This document shows, piece by piece, positions 28,301 through 36,878 of a DNA stretch of 36,878 bases. The position numbers were made by a program, and so were the translations under genes. How positions within the stretch are numbered: position 1 is the first letter of the stretch; the number at the start of each line of letters is the position of its first letter. A model generated the notes under the pieces. That model did no database searches and was not told where the DNA came from. It saw only the letters and a program-made list of their open reading frames with translations. Origin of the DNA: Priapulus caudatus (taxonomy: Eukaryota > Priapulida > Priapulimorpha > Priapulimorphida > Priapulidae); the NCBI RefSeq assembly GCF_000485595.1, contig NW_014577147.1, positions 408,386 through 445,263 of the forward strand. Reading direction: 5' to 3'.

Positions 28301-30045
28301 TGGTGCTGGGGGGGTAGTAATGGATGGGATGGTTTGTTGGGTAGTAAATGTGAGATAGTTGCTGGCGGTAGCTAATGGGGATAGTGACTGCCCGGTAAAT
28401 AATAGTGTGATAGTTGCGGGGTAGTGTAATGGTGCGATAGATTGCTGGTGTAGTAATTGGTGGACTAGTTTGCGCACGGGGTTAAGTAATGGTGGATGGT
28501 TGCTGGCGACGCAGGATTGGTCGGGTGATTAGTGTCACATGGTGGATAGTTTGGGGGCTGAGCCTGGAATGTATAATGGCGAGATAGTTCGCTGCTGGCG
28601 CGAGTCAAGTATGGTGGCATGGTTGGCTGGGAGGTAGTAAATGGTGGGATGCTTGCTGGGGGCGGTAGTTATAGGATGGATGCGTTGCTCTTGCTGGTCG
28701 GTAAGAATGATGGCATGGTTTGCTTTTGGTAGTAATGGTGGCGATAGTTGCCTGGGGGGGTAGTAATGAGTGGATGGTTGCTGGCGGGGGGGTGGGTGGA
28801 GGTGTCATGTAGTATTTTTTTTTATTTTATGTGGTGGCTGGTAGCGGTGTTATGCAATGCGTGTGATGGTTTGCTGGGTGGGGGGTCGGGTTGGGGGCGG
28901 GCCTCCGGGGGGTGGGTGAGTTTAGTGGGGAGGTGCTGGGGGGGAGTAATGTTGTGTGGGATGATTGCTGGGGGGCGGGGGGTCCGGGGGTAGTAGATGT
29001 GGGGGATGTTGCTGGGTGTGGAGGAATCGTGGGATAGTTGCTGGCGGGTAGTAATCAGTGGATGGCTTGCTGGAGTGTAATGGTGGATAGTTGCTCGTGA
29101 GGTAGTAATGGTGGCATGGTTTAGCTGCGGGTAGAATGCGTGGATTAGTGTGGGGGTAATAATGGTGGAATAGATTGCGTGGGGGGTAGTCACATAGTGG
29201 TATGGTTTGCTGGCGGTAGGTAATGTGGATAGTTGTGGGCTGGGTAGTAATGGGGCATGAGTTGCTGGTAGTAGTAAAATGGTGGCTGGTTGGGAGCTGT
29301 AATGGTGGATAGTTGCTGGGGGGTAGTAAAATGGGGATGGTTGCTGGAGCTAAGTAATGTGTGGCAGTGCGTTGGGCTGGTCGGTAGTAATGGATGGATG
29401 CGTTGCGGTGGCGGGTCTGTCGAGGTTGTACATGGTGGTGGTTGCTGGGGGGTAGTAAGCGTGGATAGTGCTGGGTGGTAATATTGCGGGATAGTTGCTG
29501 GGGTCGTACGGTGAGTGGGATAGTTTGCTTGGGTAGTTAATGGTGACTGGTTGCGGGGGTAGTAAATGAGTGGATGGTTGCCTGAGATGTGAGTAATGTG
29601 GATAGTTGTTGCGGTAGTTTATGGGGATATGATTGCTGGGTAGTATAATGGGTGGATAGTTGACCTGGGGGCATCGTAATGGCTGGATAGTTGCTTGGGG
29701 GTTAGTATGGTCGGATAGTTGCTGGGGCTAGTACATAGTCGCGTCATGGGTTGCTGGACTACGGTAAGTAATAGGTGATAGTTGCTGGGTAGTAATTGGT
29801 GGGGCATGGTTGCCTTTGCAGTAAGTAATGCGTGGATGGAGCTTGGCTCGGCAGGGTAATAAGATGATGGATGGTTGCTGGGGGTAGTAATGGTGGATAG
29901 TTGCTGGGGTAGTAATGGTGGATAGTTGCTGGGGGTAGTAATGGTGGATAGTTGCTGGGGTAGTAATGGTGGGATTTGGGAGAAGCGCAGGTTGTTAGGC
30001 TAGTAATGGTAATTGAGGGATGGTTGCTAGGGTAATAATGCATAT
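22375..30045. repeat. Large minisatellite, 25-bp unit, about 7.7 kb
   Basis: The plus-strand unit is ATGGTGGATGGTTGCT followed by GGGGTAGTA, with variants in the last nine bases (GGTGTGGTT, GATGTAGCA, GGGTAGTT). The length implies about 300 units. 22,375-23,960 and 29,869-29,972 are clean; 23,962-29,868 is full of small indels. The reverse strand has no stop in any phase of the unit, which creates several long spurious Pro/Thr/His-rich frames. It starts about 1 kb beyond the neurexin donor and so probably lies in that intron. Confidence 0.95.
23961..23961. other. Single ambiguous base (N) marking a probable join
   Basis: This is the only N in the window. To its left the 25-bp units are regular. 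To its right, the next 35 bp fit the unit poorly and nearly every later unit carries an insertion or deletion. This is what a scaffold gap closed with uncorrected long reads would look like. Confidence 0.7.
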
Positions 30046-31042
30046 AGCGCATATGTTGGTAGCTCAGCTAACGCTAATGGCGCCTAGCTGGGAATTGATT
30101 TTGCTGCAGAATGCTCCTACTCATAAAGAGCTGAGATGCTTTTTAATTAAAACTTTTAACCTGTGACGCAGATGCCACTCACGCTAATTCCCTATGCAGC
30201 ATTGCAAGTCACATCTGTTCACTCTTTTATACAAGCTTTGCAGTGTGACTCGCTGCCCTACGTGCGATGCCGATCTCCATGCACACGCGAATTAAACCAC
30301 CTTGCACAATATATATGCACGTCCGTATGAACGCAACAAGCGCGCTTACATGTACACACACGCACGCGTAAACACGTGCGCGCACCACTACAAGGTTAAT
30401 AAGTTAAGTGCAAGTGCAGGCTAAGTACTGCTGCTACACAATTAAAAAATTAATTAATCATAAAAACATCACATTTTAATTAGCCAAAAACAAATCCAAG
30501 TACATACACTAGCGAGTACCAAATATAGACTATTGCCATAGCGTATGCAATTCCCTAGCAGCAAACAATAAAAATCTATATTATATGTTAGGTCTTCCGC
30601 GTAACTTCCCGACTTCTACACCAAGAGAAAGTTCATTTGGATCAAGGAAAGGTTGATAGACTAACAATCCGAGTAATCGACCAAACACTGCATTGATCTA
30701 CTCTGTAAATTGAATTGTTTTCCGAGAAAAGCCGATCCTGGAATCGAGTCTTTTCAACAGGCAATAGTAGAAAAACGCAGGTACCCACACACGCACACAC
30801 TTCCCCTATCAAAACAACGCCACGCGTTCACTCACTCACGCTTGCACACGTGCACAGAGTCACGCACAAACACCCACATCCATGCCCGCCCGCACAGACT
30901 ATAAGCACGCACACGCACGCACGCAAAGACGGCGCGGTCAGCAATCATCAGTGAACATCGTAAAAAAACACGCAGAAACCCTATTAAAAAATCAAGCATC
31001 ATTACACCGGCTAGCACGCGGCGTAGGGACGCTTCACCCTGC
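30046..31042. other. Neurexin intron, proximal part; no gene seen
   Basis: This is sequence downstream of the donor on the minus strand. It contains AT-rich stretches near 30,440-30,600 and two CA/CG-rich patches (about 30,350-30,385 and 30,785-30,925). ORFs over the CA-rich patches encode only Thr/His-rich low complexity and are not gene-like. Confidence 0.55.
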
Positions 31043-31048
31043 GCCTAC
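31043..31048 (-). other. 5' splice site (donor) after EGF1 of neurexin
   Basis: The minus strand reads CAAG followed by GTAGGC, a usable donor directly after the last EGF cysteine (CDQ). Translation past this point gives a basic run and a stop with no neurexin similarity, which supports the exon end. The junction is phase 1. Confidence 0.8.
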
Positions 31049-31814
31049 CTTGATCGCAGAAGTCGCCGCTATAGTGTGTCGCCCTGCAGTCGCATATGGC
31101 GCCGGTGTCGGTGTTGATGCAGACGCCTCCACGTCGACACGGGTTGTCATACAGGCAGCGGTCCGTGAGCACGTAGCGCAGTCCAGCGCTGTGCTTCACC
31201 TGCGGGTGTATCTCACGCGCTCCGTCCGAGAAGATAACATTCACGATCGAACCGCCAAAATGGCGCTCGAAGACGACGCTGGGTAGCGCAAGCGACTCGT
31301 GCCGGTAACCGATTGGTAAACCCCCGAAGTAGACTTCGGAGCGCGGCGGAGTTTTGCTACCAGACGGCGCGCCGATCGTTAGGTCGGTGCCGTCGAGACG
31401 CAGCTGGCGCCGCTCCTTGTCGACGGAGAAATACAGAACTATTCCTCCTCGGACTACTTCGACGTGGTGCGGTAATCCGTCGTTGAGACCGGAACCGGCG
31501 CGCGACACGACCGCAGCGTCGGCGTCTGCTCGAAAGTGCAGCTGAACGGTGCCGTAAATTAGGTTGACCTTAACGAAGTCGCGTCCTCCGGCGCCCGCAC
31601 CTCCGCCGCCGTCCATGTAGAGAAGGAGGCCGGTCGGGCGCGACGTGCGGAAGTCGAACTTCAGCGAACCGTTAGTCGCGAAGTTCCACGCCGGAAACTG
31701 CAAGAAGGACGCCGACGAGCCGTCAAGGATGAAGGCACGGCCGACGGTGGCGACGACGTGCAGCACAACGCCGACACACAGCAGTGCCCTCGTGCGGAGG
31801 ACGCCGGCGTCCAT
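31049..31814 (-). CDS. Nrx-1: Alpha-neurexin, first coding exon (signal peptide, LNS1, EGF1); partial, continues past the window's exon
   Basis: Neurexins are presynaptic single-pass adhesion receptors that bind neuroligins and other postsynaptic partners. The alpha form has six LNS domains and three EGF repeats, and this exon holds the first of each. Seen in the 255 codons: a hydrophobic signal peptide at residues 10-25 with likely cleavage after A27; then the LNS1 opening FILDGSSASFLQFPAWN, core strands LKFDFRT and TGLLLYMD, DFVKVNL, LNDGLPHHVEVVR and VYFGGLPIGY (about residues 28-215); then an EGF repeat with all six cysteines (C220, C226, C232, C241, C243, C253). The order and spacing match insect and vertebrate alpha-neurexins. 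NGS at 48-50 is a possible N-glycosylation site. A Gly/Ala-rich loop (residues 69-77) looks longer than in the insect protein. The start is the first in-frame ATG, with A at -3 and G at +4. The exon ends in phase 1 at a GT donor, just where alternative splice site 1 begins in known neurexins. The exon is GC-rich in AT-rich surroundings. No later exon was found. Confidence 0.93.
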
Positions 31815-31872
31815 GCTCGCTGGTCGCTGCGTCAGTGACGCGGTGCCACGGTCACGCCGTCCGCCATGTCTT
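31815..31872 (-). other. 5' untranslated part of the neurexin first coding exon
   Basis: The minus-strand sequence between the acceptor AG and the neurexin ATG is 58 nt long and has no in-frame ATG. An in-frame open frame does run further upstream, but only through the splice site, and it begins with TTG rather than ATG. The leader should therefore be split, with at least one more non-coding exon to the right of 32 kb that I could not locate. In vertebrate alpha-neurexin genes the exon with the signal peptide, LNS1 and EGF1 is also preceded by non-coding sequence. Confidence 0.7.
31832..31867 (-). CDS. Short upstream ORF (11 codons) in the neurexin leader
   Basis: Five bases into the exon there is an ATG with G at -3 and G at +4. 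It opens an 11-codon frame that ends in TGA 17 bases before the neurexin ATG and is out of frame with it. If the acceptor is used as proposed, every spliced transcript would carry it. Such leader ORFs often lower translation of the main frame, but that effect is inferred here. Confidence 0.35.
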   Translation of the reverse strand: MADGVTVAPRH

Positions 31873-31890
31873 CTACAAATGAGAAACAAG
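31873..31890 (-). other. 3' splice site (acceptor) of the neurexin exon
   Basis: On the minus strand the sequence reads TTTCTCATTTGTAG followed by AAGACATGG. This is a pyrimidine-rich stretch ending in TAG, a good acceptor. It places the exon start at 31,872. A transcription start inside this stretch would be the alternative, but no TATA or initiator element stands out. Confidence 0.65.
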
Positions 31891-31904
31891 AGGCGAGTTA
31901 GAGC

Positions 31905-32225
31905 TGCCGAACTTGTGAGAATGGTGGGAGGTGGGAAGGGAGAGGTGGGAGTTCAAAGGAGGAGAATGAAAGTTGAGAGGCGTGATAAAGAGGACGATAG
32001 TAGAACGGTGTGACGGTGGGAGGTAGAAAATGTGAGGGCGAGGCGGGAGGGGTTATAGGACGAGAAGTAGGAGGTGGGAGGTAAGAGGAGGAGAATGGGA
32101 GATGTGGGGTAGACCGAGTAGGTGGATTGTGAGACGATGGGTGGTTCGGTCTGTGGGAGAGTGGGACTGTGACATAGACAAACGGAAGGACTGTGGGAAG
32201 TGGAAGGTGAGAAGGGCGTGGGTTT
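31905..32225. repeat. Purine-rich tract upstream of the neurexin acceptor
   Basis: The plus strand is almost all A and G with loose repeats of GGTGGGAGG and GGAGGAGAATG. On the transcribed (minus) strand it is a polypyrimidine tract lying just outside the acceptor. Two quasi-copies (near 31,925 and 32,070) share the same order of motifs, suggesting decayed tandem duplication. Confidence 0.6.
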
Positions 32226-32772
32226 TAGTGCGATGTCTACGCGGGCATCGACAATATACTAGATAGAGCCACAGTCGCTACTGGAGACGCCACACTTTGA
32301 TCCAGAAGTGGTTAAGCATTGGCTGGTGTATACCAAATTTCAGTCAATAAAATAACATTCAGAGTAAGCAATTTTACAAGCCCCGTACTTAACAAGTTCT
32401 CATGTATATTCTAACAAGCTCTGCATTGATCAATTACGTACTTTTAATAATATTCGTAATACTATTATGTTTGCACAATTTGTGCTAACCTACATTGGCA
32501 TGTAAATATAATGAAAGCTAAGCGCGGGTAAAGTAGGCAATCCGCGGGTCTTCATCAAGTATGTTTTCTAAAGCCACGTGGAAACAGTATTTAACGGATA
32601 AATATTTTGTTATACAGCATTACTGTCGTCTAAAAACAGAAATCAACGGCTGTAATCTGTCAAATATACAGGACCGAATTAAGACAAACCGCCGAGTAAA
32701 CAGTCAACGCCGCTTAGAGACGTCTATGTATATCTCCATCGCCCTTTCTCTGCTCACCTCGCTTCCTCTCTT

Positions 32773-32777
<5 letters not shown>
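32226..32777. other. Non-coding stretch, no gene recognised
   Basis: This is AT-rich unique sequence between the purine tract and the TC microsatellite. An ORF that begins near 32,561 runs straight into (TC)n and (GT)n and is low complexity for most of its length, so I do not call it. Confidence 0.5.
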
Positions 32778-32808
<31 letters not shown>

Positions 32809-32809
32809 G

Positions 32810-32897
<88 letters not shown>

Positions 32898-32898
32898 T
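32778..32898. repeat. (TC)n microsatellite
   Basis: About 120 bp of TC with single-base breaks. Confidence 0.97.
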
Positions 32899-32948
32899 CT
32901 TCCTTCCTCTTTTTCTTCTACCTTCGTCTCTTTCGTCTCTCGTGTCAC

Positions 32949-32962
32949 GCTCGCGCGCGCGC

Positions 32963-33022
<60 letters not shown>
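32949..33022. repeat. (CG)n to (GT)n microsatellite
   Basis: A short CGCGCG run passes into pure (GT)n, an alternating purine-pyrimidine tract. Confidence 0.97.
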
Positions 33023-33025
<3 letters not shown>

Positions 33026-33670
33026 TTTGTGTAGTTCGATTATATTCGAAGCTCTGCCATGCCTACGTCAACCATAACTGAATGTTGTCGTTTCCCTTTT
33101 GCTATGCTGCGTTTTGCAGTAGACGACCGAGGCGGGTACAGGGCGGGCGTACGTTTGCGCTAACAACTCATTTATGCGACTAACAGCTTGTCAAACGGAG
33201 AAATCTGTTAAACGCGCCAATACTATACGGTATATGCAACCGTCAATTCACACAAACGAACGGTTCGAGCCTGTCAGCTAGTGACGAGATTTCAACCTGA
33301 GCGGATATAAATGCTCTTTCAAACCACGGAGCGTCAACATATATCACAATTTGAAATCTCTGCAAAAATCGGCAAGGAGATAACCGGCACATGATGATGA
33401 TAAATGGAGCTGCGTCGCGGAAGTTGACCGCCGTAGTAATTTCTCACGCGCGTCCGCACGACGCGCAGTCGTCCGCAGCAGAGCTAACGATCTCGGAATC
33501 TTCCGTAGTCATATCGGTGATGGTAACCATCATGCGATGGTTAACGATGTCTCTACCGCAATCGTCGCTATCGCGCGATTCTGATAATCTTTTAACGGAA
33601 TAACTGAATAACTCCTCCGCGTTTAGCCGAGGAACTTTAGGCCGAGCCATAGTAAGCTCGAGAATTCCGA
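33023..33670. other. Unique stretch with one weak ORF
   Basis: A 68-codon ATG frame on the minus strand (33,444-33,650) starts MARPKVPRLNAEELF and is acidic further on. I do not recognise it, and the opposite strand is open over the same bases. There is a GATATAAATG motif at about 33,304 that could be a TATA-like element. Confidence 0.35.
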
Positions 33671-33683
33671 CATTGTTGTTGTT

Positions 33684-33726
<43 letters not shown>

Positions 33727-33732
33727 TTATAG
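33671..33732. repeat. (GTT)n/(ATT)n microsatellite
   Basis: Three GTT units, then ATT units with one AGT change. Confidence 0.95.
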
Positions 33733-33770
33733 CAAAGTAGCCACCCGGAGGTCGAATTAGCTACCGCATC

Positions 33771-34102
33771 AACAACAGCAGCGGTTGTGGAAGCAGCAGT
33801 AGTAGCAGCAGCAGCGGCGGCGGCGGGAGCGGCAGTAGAGGCAACAAAAAACAGCAGAAAAGCAGCAGCAGTAGCAGCAGTAGTAGTAGCAGAAATACAA
33901 GGCGAAGCAAGAGTGCCAGCAAACGCAACAGGAGCAGTAAGAGAAGCAGGAGCAGTAACAGCAGCAGCAGTAGCAGCAGCAGCCGCAGCAGCAGCAGCAG
34001 CAGCAGCAGCAAAAACACTACCACCACCACCACCACCACCACCAACAACAGCAACAACAACAACAACAACAACAACGACGACGACGACGACGACGACGAC
34101 GA
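33771..34102. repeat. Compound trinucleotide cluster: CAG, CCA, CAA, CGA
   Basis: Irregular AGC/AGT units from 33,771, pure (CAG)n at about 33,978-34,011, (ACC)n at 34,019-34,043, (AAC)n at 34,042-34,075, (GAC)n at 34,075-34,102. Frames across it are poly-Ala/Thr or poly-Leu. In the CAG phase TAG stops occur, so no long poly-Gln is encoded. No gene structure is evident around it. Confidence 0.93.
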
Positions 34103-35210
34103 TAGCGGAATTGAAAGGAGCAGCAGTTTTTCTGGTCCTGCTTTGCCATTATAGTCTTGACTTTCTTCACAGTATCGAGCGAAACACACGGTGGCCGCGT
34201 ATAAAGATTTTATCAGTTGGAAAACATCGCGGCGCACGCTCTAACGCGCGCATAATAGTCTTGTATCTTTGATCTTCAGTTGAAGCCACGAAGTGCCTGA
34301 CTAATGCACTTCGAAGTGGCCTCTTTAGTCTGCACAGACACTGAGAGAAAATAGCACAATCTCAGCAGGTAAAGGTAATAAGGACTTTTGGATTTTAGCG
34401 TGTCGATTTTTAATGATCTTCCCGTTTCAGTTTTCCTTTAGAATTCCGCCGTGCAATAAAGCATCGTGACTCCTTTGCGCTGCAACGAGTGATAGTTGAA
34501 CAGATTATACAGGAACAACGCGCGCTTTAAAAATGTTAACATGGTATAGAAAGAGTGTACGTGATACGTAATTTACCTAATGCGAAATGAATGTTATAAC
34601 GCATTTGACGAAAACAATTTGTATACAATGATACGTTCTGTTCGGGAGTTCTGTGCGCTCAATGAGCAAATTGCATTCATTCTGAGTGTGATGAGTTTGC
34701 GTAATCTAGTATTTATGATCTTTGAGCCTAACTACGAACCTCTTATCCAGTAAGACAATGTTTTTGATTATTTTCTTATAATTTAAATATTTATTCAGAC
34801 TTTCATAAATTACTTTATATAGCACTTCATAAAATTGGATTTAAATATTACCCGCACTGTTCGCCATGTCATGAAAATAAATTTCCCAGTAGCTAGTAAA
34901 TATAATCCTCACTACAGTTTGCTGTGTGACCAACGCGAGCTACCAGGAAACCAGAGAAAACGCGTGTAAATACGATACGCATAGAGGCCTTGCGTAATAC
35001 AGTAAGACGTTTTCCCCCCAGCTAGTGTCGACCACTGAACCCAGGCAAGTAGTAGTTGTGTGTGTAAAAAATCCCCATCTATATCGATCTTCGAGTGAGT
35101 TTACTGAAATCATGAACCATGTCAAAACAAAATAATCCGCCAATCTATACGTCACACATTGCAATCATAAAGAATTAATATGTGAAGAGCTATGCTGTCG
35201 ACTGTGTGTA
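34103..35210. other. AT-rich unique stretch, no gene seen
   Basis: Contains a hairpin at 34,285-34,320 (GCCACGAAGTGC against GCACTTCGAAGTGGC, one bulge). No ORF with family features. Confidence 0.5.
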
Positions 35211-35263
35211 CATTATACATTATAATTATACATTATACATTATACATTATCCATTATAATTAT
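35211..35263. repeat. CATTATA heptanucleotide repeat
   Basis: About seven imperfect CATTATA units, with ATTATAA variants. Confidence 0.85.
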
Positions 35264-36020
35264 TGAAATAGCGTCAACTTAGGTCGAAGGTATGTGGTGT
35301 GCACAGAGAATGCGATGCGCGAGAGATCAGCAAGCGCTACCGATCCCGTAAACACGAATCGCCATCCCTCGTGCATCACCCAACGACATGCGACTACACC
35401 CACGCACGCACACGCACGCACACGCGCGCACACGAATACACCTCAGACACAAGCGCCCGTATGCCGGCACGCGCGCGCACGCACGGGCGTTTTTTTCTTT
35501 CGACCCAGGGGACTTTTCATGAATGAGTGTCGGTCGGGACACGGCAATATATCGGAATGTATAAAAATTGCGGAGCCTCGGAAAGACGGCGAGCATGCAC
35601 ACGGCATGACCAACTGTGTTTCATTCAAAGAAGCCATCGCGTGCGAAGTTGTATGCGAGCATATAATACCGCGCAGCCACAGATAATACCACATTCGTCT
35701 CCTGCGTACGCTCTCACCGTCCTGGCCTAGCCAACCGTTAACGACCATGGCGAGACAAAAGCGTCGCGACGACTGGGAGAGTAATTGCCGGCGACATCTC
35801 GTGTCAAACACTCGTCGAGCGACCGATGTCCCACCGACTGTACATGCATGGAAACAGTTGTGTCGCCTCAGCTGCGATCTGCCGTCACGCGGATGAAGTA
35901 TACCGAATACGGTGTAATATATCAGAAGTAAATAATCCCAAAGGAAATTGACACGTGATTTTCTGCGTTTTCACCGATTTTCCACTTGAAGTTTTGGCAT
36001 GAATTATATAAAAACTCGAT
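35264..36020. other. Unique stretch with CACG patch, no firm gene
   Basis: The CACG/CGCG alternating tract at about 35,399-35,490 is Z-DNA prone. A 130-codon plus frame (35,294-35,686) passes through it and has no recognised domain; it is probably chance. Confidence 0.45.
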
Positions 36021-36626
36021 ATGTTCTTAAGCTTAATTCGTACCTTTATTATTCGTCTAGCTTGTACTTATATTAGGTCATAGCTATTTACTGTCGTTTT
36101 ACTGTAAATTGTATTCAAACACGGTATTGATTCATAGGCTTTCGACATGTTGCCATATCTATGTAGGCGTATTTTGTGGAGCGATATACTAGTGACAACT
36201 ACTCAAATTCTCCCCATGCGACTCGATGCAGGTATTGTAATGTTTTGAGCTCGCGAGCGAGAAATATCACCGATCATTCATTTTTATTAGTTTGCAATGC
36301 ATCTACGTGCTAGTAACACATGTATTCGCCTGCGAACACGGTGCGATTGTGTGCATACGGTCTTTGGTTGCATGCAAGCACGTACTATGTGTTTAGGGCA
36401 TTATGCCTCTTAAATCCATGCCGAGTCGTCTGCAGAGAATTTGAGTAGTTGTCGCTAGTATCGCTCCACAATATACGCCTACATAGATGTAACAACATTC
36501 CGAAAGCCCCTGACTCAACATAATGTTTGAATATAATTCACTGCGATACGACAGTAAATAGCTATAAACCGATTTCAGTACAAGGTATAGGCGAATAATG
36601 AAGATACGAAATAAGCCTAAGAACAT
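36021..36626. repeat. Inverted repeat, arms of 213 and 211 bp with 182-bp spacer
   Basis: The left arm 36,021-36,233 matches the reverse complement of 36,416-36,626 over its whole length with scattered substitutions and small indels. Well-conserved blocks include ATCTATGTAGGCGTAT, GTGGAGCGATA and ACAACTACTCAAATTCT. Divergence is mostly substitutions, unlike the noisy regions, so this looks like an old real inverted duplication or a foldback-type element. A 77-codon frame on the minus strand covers the right arm, but the left arm does not keep it open. Confidence 0.75.
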
Positions 36627-36673
36627 TTACATTTTTTCAAACTCCTCTGAGATAATTTACTCCAGATATATAT

Positions 36674-36704
36674 ATAAGAGAGAGAGAGAGAGAAAGAGAG
36701 AGAG

Positions 36705-36780
<76 letters not shown>
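36674..36780. repeat. (GA)n microsatellite
   Basis: About 105 bp of AG with a few AAAG and ACAC breaks near its start. Confidence 0.97.
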
Positions 36781-36783
<3 letters not shown>

Positions 36784-36785
36784 GA

Positions 36786-36878
36786 GGACGGTACGTACGG
36801 TACGTACGTACGTACGTAACGTAGTTACGTAACGTAACGTACGTACGTAAAGTACGTACGTACGTACGTACGTACGTA
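36786..36878. repeat. (GTAC)n self-complementary array at the right edge
   Basis: ACGTACGT units with phase shifts (GTAACGT, GTTACGT, GTAAAGT). The unit is its own reverse complement. It runs off the window. Confidence 0.95.

Noticed and set aside
22361-30052. Many Pro/Thr/His-rich frames, and the thought of a CRISPR array because of regular 25-bp units
   Set aside because: Units are directly adjacent with no unique spacers, the context is animal DNA, and frames result from a stop-free minisatellite unit.
31815-31889. N-terminal extension of the neurexin frame upstream of the ATG
   Set aside because: It starts at TTG and crosses a good acceptor site; the ATG at 31,814 directly precedes a normal signal peptide.
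33262-33271. tRNA B-box-like GGTTCGAGCC
   Set aside because: There is no A-box or cloverleaf upstream, so no tRNA can be folded around it.
33761-34272. Poly-Leu (minus) and poly-Ala/Thr (plus) frames of about 160 codons
   Set aside because: Both are translations of the trinucleotide cluster, without flanking coding or splice features.
35294-35686. 130-codon plus-strand ORF
   Set aside because: Its middle is a CACG microsatellite and the remainder shows no family features.

Overview
The window looks like nuclear DNA of an invertebrate animal, probably a protostome. It is packed with di-, tetra- and trinucleotide microsatellites and a very large minisatellite. It carries intron-style splice signals and has no operon structure. 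Its one firmly recognised gene is the first coding exon of an alpha-neurexin on the minus strand at about 31.05-31.87 kb. That exon encodes a signal peptide, the first LNS (laminin G-like) domain and the first EGF repeat, and it sits between a good 3' splice site and a good 5' splice site. The species cannot be named from this sequence.

Layout from left to right. 0-4.8 kb: (GT)n, a roughly 4.3-kb unique block (copy A) with embedded GA, 18-bp and AT repeats, then (CA)n. 4.8-9.3 kb: low-information sequence, a (CATC)n array of about 0.8 kb and a (GATA)n array of about 0.7 kb. 9.3-14.3 kb: copy B, a second version of copy A between the same kinds of microsatellites. It is full of single-base indels and is about 11% longer, which looks like unpolished long-read sequence. 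14.3-18.3 kb: AT-rich sequence without a recognisable gene, with an (AT)n tract and a 106-bp MITE-like element flanked by 5-bp target-site duplications. 18.3-19.3 kb: an unrecognised 241-codon ORF on the minus strand whose 5' end is mirrored in a near-perfect palindrome with 162-bp arms. 19.3-22.4 kb: non-coding sequence with hairpins and paired octamer motifs. 22.4-30.0 kb: a 25-bp-unit minisatellite of about 7.7 kb. Its left part is clean; after a single N at 23,961 it becomes indel-rich. 30.0-31.0 kb: intron sequence. 31.05-31.87 kb: the neurexin exon. 31.9-36.9 kb: the upstream side of that exon, with a purine-rich tract, (TC)n/(GT)n, a compound trinucleotide cluster, a 213/211-bp inverted repeat, and terminal (GA)n and (GTAC)n arrays.

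Neurexin genes usually have very long introns, and I see no convincing exon of any other gene. The simplest reading is therefore that most or all of the window lies inside one neurexin locus: everything left of 31,049 would be the intron after the first coding exon, and everything right of 31,872 would be the upstream intron or 5' region. This is inference.

I found no new enzymatic or defence system. The observations most worth following up are the palindrome with its unknown ORF, the 106-bp MITE, the 0.6-kb inverted repeat near the right end, and the duplicated block, which may be an assembly artefact anchored on microsatellites.
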